Shown: positions 58,367 to 64,000 of the stretch, piece by piece
Layout of the letters: each line of letters opens with the position of its first letter
How positions within the stretch are numbered: position 1 is the first letter of the stretch
Notes under the pieces: generated by a model
Database searches by the model: none
What the model was told of the DNA's origin: nothing
Seen by the model: the letters and a program-made list of their open reading frames with translations, nothing else
Program-made: the position numbers and the translations under genes
DNA from: Tetranychus cinnabarinus
Lineage: Eukaryota > Arthropoda > Arachnida > Trombidiformes > Tetranychidae
Assembly (NCBI GenBank): GCA_022266195.1
Contig: WHVY01000008.1
Span: forward strand, 310,001-374,000
Direction: 5' to 3'
Length of the DNA: 64,000 nt

Positions 58367-59315
58367 TTATGTATACATTCATGTATATTGTAAATTAAAT
58401 TACAGCCTCTTAGATTAAAACCGATATTTCTAAAAGTTGAATCTACATCCTATATTAAATCCTAGATCAGACGGAAATATTGTTGATTATAAGCAGATAT
58501 ATTATATTAGATGATACTTTTGTATACGTTTGACTGATATTAAAACACGTTCAAAAAAATTTAAACCACCTGAAGCCCTCCATTTATTGGACCAGTTCAT
58601 GATTCCCATTTATAATTTGGACAAACTAAATTGTAAAACATTTTTTCTCCGATAATCAATTTGTTTGAATTAATTGTTCTGGCTTGTCCTTTGATTGATA
58701 AAAACTAAATGCTTATTTACCGACACACGAACAAAGTCAACTTTTTTTTACTGTACAATCGTTTTCTTTTCTCTTCACGGCTAGATCTAATGCATACACA
58801 AACTACCATCCTAACATTAAATTACAACAATCAAATCAAAAAGTGACAATTTTATTTAAGCCGTCTTGATTGTTACTCTTTTTTATGATTTCAGGAAAAT
58901 AATTGTTATCATTAAGAATAAACAAAAGAATACATTTGTTGGAGGTTTTTGTTTCAAAATGGTTACAATTATCAATTAACTATTTAAAAGCCTACAAAAG
59001 GTATCAGTGAACCTGAAAAAGTTCATGAATAGAAGAAAAGGTTTCTGATATAATTAAAATAAATAATATTGAGACTTTTCATTACAATCTGGTTTTATAA
59101 AGCTTTCATTAACTAAATCCAGCAATTTGCCAAATCCTTTCGGCTAATTTTAACTTGTCATTTAGCAAATGTCATAGTTATCCAATAACCGTCCAATAAA
59201 GACAAAAAAATTATTAAAAACAGATTAGTTTTTATATGTTAACCATGTTATATTTACAATCTGAGTTACTTATGATTAATGGGAATTTGAATATGAAGAA
59301 AATGAATTTGAACGA
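58367..59315. other. Intergenic region between convergent genes
   Basis: 950 bp between the 3' ends of HINFP (plus) and the secreted low-complexity protein (minus). No gene or repeat was recognised. Confidence 0.4.
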
Positions 59316-60752
59316 TCAAAAAGGTTTCATATTCCGGCTGAAATTATTACGATGTTTGTCCATATTGAATCTCTCATTTGGTAATTTGTTAAATCCTTTA
59401 GCCTTGTAAGGTGAAATTTGAAAGCCTTTATAGTAACCAAAATATGGTTTGAAATCAGAGCGACCCCCATAACGGCCAGTATTTGATTCTGGTGAACTCA
59501 TGAACGGATCAGAAAACGAGTCAAACGATTTAGATCTTGAACCAGAATTCTCGGAATATTTGCCATTCATTGACATTTCATCGTAGCTTTTTCGAGGACG
59601 ATAATGTTTATCTTTGCCAATATCTCTCTCTATATCAAATGATGTCAAAAGCTGTTCAATATCTGGATCTTGAAGGATATCTTTCGAGGCATGAATGAAA
59701 GTTGCAGTTTTGGCTGATTTCCCACCATATTGACGCCTCATTGGACTGCCGTAAGGTTTTCCAAAATAATGATTAAGTCCTGATGGGCTGAAGGAGGAAG
59801 TTGAAATAGTTGGTACTGGTAGCGAGAACGGAGCCGCGTAAAATGATCTAGTATTTTCACTTTTACTATCATCATCGTCGTCGTCATCGTCATCACTATT
59901 CGATGAAAATTGGGGAAAACTTGGATAACTTAGTGATGTTGGATGATAAATTGATTGATAATGGTTGTAAAATGATGCTGGACTTTGATAGTTAGAGTTG
60001 TAATAGGATTTTGACTGTGCAGGTAGAGGAGGTTTAGAAACCATTGAGTTGTATTTGAAGAGCGGAACATAATCTGGATCATAAGCTGATCTTGATGCTC
60101 TAGCAGAGGTAAAAGGAAAAGATTGTATTAATGAAGACGATGATGGAGACGGTGAGTCGGTGAATGAAGGTGATGAAGTTGGTTGAATGTACCAGAGAAG
60201 TTTGAAGGATGCAGGTTTAGGTGAATCAATGTTGGATACAAAAGGAGCTTCATTATCGTTGAAAACTCGGCGAGTTTCAATATTTGAAGTAACTGAATTT
60301 GGAACAAGAACCGGAATGTTAGAAACTAACTTAGATTTTTGTAAAGCTTTTACAGCTAAAGGTGATTGAAATTGTCTTGAAGTTGATTTTGAAACAATTT
60401 TCTTCTCCCTGTCAGATCCAATCCTTTTCTGCCTAATTGCAGGAACTATATTGCTTACAGATGATTTTTCTGATTCTGGTTGATCAGTGTCACCGACATA
60501 GAAGAAGGGCATTAATTGACTGGGCGATGTTTCCTCTTTATCACTGTTTTCCTCAATTGTTGCTGTAACTGGTAATTTAAATTCATCAGACACTGCTGAC
60601 TCCTTAACCATTGAGGGAACATCGTCTGACTTCAAAAAGAAAGCTTCTGTTGATAATTTTCCATGATTTGCTTTTAAAATTTTACCAGCAACGATTGGAA
60701 TAAGGAAAGCTATGATGATTGGGCAAAAGGTTTTCCTTGTAAACCATTTCAT
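59316..60752 (-). CDS. Secreted low-complexity protein, unknown function (478 residues)
   Basis: One long frame from an ATG at 60752. Signal peptide MKWFTRKTFCPIIIAFLIPIVAG. The rest has no cysteines and is rich in Ser, Pro, Tyr, Phe, Lys and Arg, with an Asp tract (nine Asp, about residue 290) and dibasic sites, notably IRQKRIG (about 106) and MRRQYGG (about 337), that could be furin or prohormone cleavage points. Tyr/Phe-Ser-Pro-rich stretches (YNSNYQSPASFYNHYQSIYH) and a Gly/Tyr/Phe-rich end (YFGYYKGFQISPYKAKG) recall cuticular, silk or extracellular matrix proteins. No domain was recognised. The signal peptide and sustained frame make it a likely real gene. Confidence 0.65.
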   Translation of the reverse strand: MKWFTRKTFCPIIIAFLIPIVAGKILKANHGKLSTEAFFLKSDDVPSMVKESAVSDEFKLPVTATIEENSDKEETSPSQLMPFFYVGDTDQPESEKSSVSNIVPAIRQKRIGSDREKKIVSKSTSRQFQSPLAVKALQKSKLVSNIPVLVPNSVTSNIETRRVFNDNEAPFVSNIDSPKPASFKLLWYIQPTSSPSFTDSPSPSSSSLIQSFPFTSARASRSAYDPDYVPLFKYNSMVSKPPLPAQSKSYYNSNYQSPASFYNHYQSIYHPTSLSYPSFPQFSSNSDDDDDDDDDSKSENTRSFYAAPFSLPVPTISTSSFSPSGLNHYFGKPYGSPMRRQYGGKSAKTATFIHASKDILQDPDIEQLLTSFDIERDIGKDKHYRPRKSYDEMSMNGKYSENSGSRSKSFDSFSDPFMSSPESNTGRYGGRSDFKPYFGYYKGFQISPYKAKGFNKLPNERFNMDKHRNNFSRNMKPF

Positions 60753-62785
60753 TGGTAACAGTGATTATGGTGTCGATGATTATGAAAATTTGCAAACTTG
60801 GACACTTGAATCAAAACACGTAAAAACTGTGAAACAGGCAATCCACACAAACAGTTTCCATTAAAGTCTCTATGTAACTCTATGAATAACGGTCAAACTA
60901 GAGTATATAACAGTCTTGGATCACACTCCGTTAGTTACATTAGCATTAACAGGTGATTGTCAATTGAAAACTGAAAAAGAAATCAAACAATTCGATCGGT
61001 GAAAAGAAAAACATTAAAGGAGTAAAAAAGTAATGTAAAGTAGGAAGATAAAGCTGTGAATATGCTTTAGATAGTTAAAGTTGAAATGAAGATTGAAAAA
61101 GAGGGAGGACAGGAGAGAGAAAGAGACAGAGCGACAAGGTTTGAAATAACGACTGACTGAATTGGACTAAGTGAACAGCAATTGATTAACAGCAAATTTG
61201 TATTAATTTGTATCAATTTCACATTAAACATTTAACCAATTGCTAGTAAGGATAGAATGTTTACCAAGAAATCATCAAATCTACTTTGAAACTATTTCTA
61301 CTCGTTTGTTTGGCATATTGTGATCGTTAATTTTTTCTTAACCCGCTCATCGTTTCACTCAACAAAAATCTTAATCAGACTGGATGAGACTCTTCATTTG
61401 AATCCATTTGGTTGAACCTTCTTCCACTTTCAATTCATTTCGTGTCTTTTTTGCCTCCTTTTTGCTTTACAAGCTTTCGCTTCAGCTGCTTGATCACAAT
61501 CATTGATGAGTATTTTAAATTAGCTATTCTTGGTATGCATCATCGCCCACTTAATTTGTCATCATATCCAAATTTAATTGCCGTTTAATTAACTGCACAG
61601 GCCTCACTTTTTTCGCTAACCGTAATCGGTAACAAATTTCTTTTCACGATCCATTGGTTTTCATGTCGATTCGCTTTTTTTGTTTGAATGTCTCCTTCCA
61701 ATCCTCAGTCCTTTCCTTCCTTATAAATATATCTTAATCATTAACCAAAAGCTTAATCATTGTATCCTTTTTTATTCTTATACGAGTTGTTTCAATTGTT
61801 GGAAGATGACAATTTTTCATTTCTTTGATTCCAAGTTGTCCATTTTTTAGGCTATATTCGCAAGGGAAGAAGAGAGAGAAAAAATATGAATTAGTTGATT
61901 GTTTTAAGGATAATTGTTGGATAAGTAATCATTTTCACTCGCTAATTTGACTCGTGGTGTTGCTCATATGTTTAAATTGGTGAGGGTAATCCAATTGTTT
62001 TGACAGGCCAGCTATTAACCGTAACTAAATTGTCACAATTTAAGATTTCTTGTCATTGACTTACTTGTGATGAAGCTAATTTTTACTCTTTTTGTTTACC
62101 ATTGTTTCACTCCGAAGGTTATCATTGATGCTCAATTAGTAAATATGTAATGCATGAGATAATTGTTGATTGTTCAAGAAAAAGTGATCAAATTATTGGA
62201 AAACAAAAATTGAATCTCAACAATTATCTCATGCACTTAGCTGTTTGTATAAACAGGTTTACCTCAACAAATTACTGGATTCAATTACACATTGACAGAC
62301 TTAACACAATTTTTAAATATTAGTTTTTTTCACAATATAAAAACATCAATCTTTTCGTTCCAATTAACATTCTCACAGTGTGTTTAATTAATTCATTTCA
62401 ACTCTTTTTGATTTGTTCAGCAAATCGGTAAGTAGAATTGAATTCATTCATTCATTGATGCACGCAACAGTTGTTGATACCTGTTAAAGTTAATAATTTA
62501 ATTTTTCTTAATTTACAAGCAAGATTATCGTTTAGTTAACAAACCATTATTGATATAATAATTTAATAAACAGTGCAACACAATTTGACTGCTATAATCA
62601 AGGTTGAAGCTTAAACACTAACCAAAACACGACTAAATAAATAAATAAATTAAGATCAGCGACAAGGTAAAGCTATAAATTAACAACATGTAAACATTAA
62701 TTTGAACTTTATGGAGCAATTAAATTAGCTAATCCAAGTTTGGGGATAGTATTTGATTAATTGACTTTTTAAAATGATTTGTAGC
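60753..62785. other. Gene-free region with duplicated IRF2BP 3' sequence and a small hairpin
   Basis: A purine-rich patch lies at about 61075-61145. A hairpin with an 18-bp stem pairs TGCATGAGATAATTGTTG (62151) with CAACAATTATCTCATGCA (62218-62235). Positions 62258-62620 repeat the region downstream of IRF2BP (55558-55830). No coding exon was recognised. Confidence 0.5.
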
Positions 62786-62788
62786 TAA

Positions 62789-63161
62789 CAAGGGAACCGT
62801 CAGAAGTGTCCGATTGATATTTAGATTTTATTGGTCGCAATCGGTACATTAGACCTTGTTGAGAACATATTTAACGAATTAGCTGCCACCTTTTCGATTT
62901 CGGCATTTTATCGCGTTTTTTCTAAAAAATTTGTATGCTTTTCTATGGGGATTTGTATTTGTTTCAACATTTCAAAAATTAAAAAATGAACTTACAAATC
63001 TCCATAGAGAAGCATACAAATTTTTAGAAAAATGGCGATAAAATGCTGAAATCGAAAAGGTGGCAGCTAATTCGTTACGTAAGTTTTCAACAAGGTCTAA
63101 TGTACCGATTGTGACCAATAAAATCCGAATATCAATCGGACACTTCTGACGGTTCCCTCGT
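62789..63161. mobile_element. 373-bp MITE-like element with TAA target-site duplication
   Basis: Terminal inverted repeats extend over most of the element: CAAGGGAACCGTCAGAAGTG at the left against CACTTCTGACGGTTCCCTCG-type sequence at the right end, centre near 62975. It is flanked by TAA at 62786-62788 and 63162-63164. Inner pairs include TCCGATTGATATT with AATATCAATCGGA and AGCTGCCACCTTTTCGATTT with its complement. A 3-bp TAA duplication is typical of PIF/Harbinger-type MITEs, though TA-targeting Tc1/mariner cannot be excluded. There is no coding capacity. Confidence 0.75.
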
Positions 63162-63164
63162 AAG

Positions 63165-64000
63165 ACTGGATCATATTTCAAACAAACAATAGCTTTTCCC
63201 ATACAAAACACATGAGTAAAGATAATGGAACAGACACTGTTTCAGCTTAAGTATTAAGTAATATTAATACAGGAATATTATACTTCAATGTATTACATTG
63301 TAATATTCAGTTATATTAATGATTACACTGAAATAAAATACAAATTTGATAATACATACCTTTGACCAAAAATAGCTTCCAATTTTGACCGGACCAAAGA
63401 TTTCCGTAGATTTGAACTTGCCTTTAACAATTTTAGACTCCATTGAAGGCTTTTACAATTTTCATAAAATACGAGGCTTGATTAATTAAACTACATTTGA
63501 ATATTAAGGTAACGAAAGGCATAAAATACGTACAATAAATGTATAAATTGGTAATTATTTGAGCCAAAAGATCATCAGCTGAACGAAAATTACAAATCAC
63601 AATTTTTACTTTTGCTGTGAAAATAACCACTGATTGCGCCTAAACTTATTTTCACTAATTTTTAAATTGCAAAGCAAAAATTATATCAATATTTTTTCCC
63701 TTAACTCAGCAAATAATTTATTAAAGGTATTTTGATCCTATTGGAAGCTATCGACTAGAGTTGGATAAAAAACACCGATGTTTTGTGCTGAATAAAAAGT
63801 AAGCTCGGCAGAAAGCGAACCTGAGATAGAAGCTTTATCAGTGAATGTACAAAAAATGAAACATCATAACATCTTATTGCTCGGAATCCAGAAATTCTAG
63901 GCTAAATATTATGCATCCATGATTAATGGGTGTTAATTTAACAGTTTCATTTCATATTTACCAAGCTATTTCCTATGTTTAATTGGTAAGAGTGAAATAT
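63165..64000. other. Right end of window, nothing recognised
   Basis: AT-rich. A short minus-strand frame (63630-63433) has no motif. No gene or repeat could be supported. Confidence 0.4.

Noticed and set aside
1..64000. CRISPR arrays, bacterial operons, rRNA and tRNA genes
   Set aside because: The genes are spliced and eukaryotic; no repeat-spacer pattern was seen and no convincing tRNA or rRNA signature was found by eye. A covariance-model scan would be needed to exclude small RNA genes.

Overview
This is an AT-rich nuclear window from an animal. It has spliced genes on both strands, mostly short introns (about 50-150 bp) and short intergenic gaps. The gene set (INPP4, RNF139/TRC8, STRAP, UBXN4, CABIN1, CCDC51/MITOK, POMGNT2, IRF2BP, HINFP, SIVA) is metazoan. 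The compact, intron-poor style would suit an arthropod such as an acariform or spider mite, but no single-species marker was recognised, so that assignment is inference.

Layout. Positions 1-2629: 5' half of an INPP4-type phosphoinositide 4-phosphatase (minus, running off the left edge). Positions 4926-5331: a small secreted protein. Positions 6103-7586: an acid lipase of the lysosomal/gastric type. Positions 7587-21440: an accessory block built from three copies of a secreted, repeat-exon protein gene. Copy A (minus) is rearranged, copy B (plus) is frameshifted and copy C (minus) is intact. Between and inside the copies lie a decayed retroelement endonuclease, a 2.3-kb inverted repeat whose arms carry pieces of the neighbouring lipase gene, a 1.6-kb nearly perfect palindrome, and a third inverted-repeat element enclosed by 224-bp direct repeats. 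Positions 22329-22775: a small secreted GYQN-repeat protein. Positions 23126-30000: a SIVA-like zinc protein, dCMP deaminase and a CABIN1 homologue.

Positions 31300-45540 are shaped by segmental duplication. A putative single-pass membrane protein, RNF139/TRC8, STRAP, MTHFR, CCDC51/MITOK and UBXN4 lie here. A head-to-head STRAP-UBXN4 unit was duplicated. The left copy keeps STRAP and has a dead UBXN4 fragment; the right copy keeps UBXN4 and has a dead STRAP. MTHFR has only its catalytic domain and stops 16 bp from the end of the duplicated UBXN4 fragment.

Positions 46771-64000: POMGNT2, IRF2BP (with a 4.4-kb intron), HINFP, an unrecognised secreted low-complexity protein, and a gene-free right end holding a 373-bp MITE-like element and a duplicated stretch of IRF2BP downstream sequence.

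Exon boundaries were inferred by eye from GT/AG sites and reading-frame continuity and have no transcript support here. The most unusual region is 10.4-14.6 kb. Its lipase-derived inverted repeat could, if transcribed, make a long hairpin RNA matching the active lipase gene 4-5 kb away. This is a hypothesis from sequence structure only.
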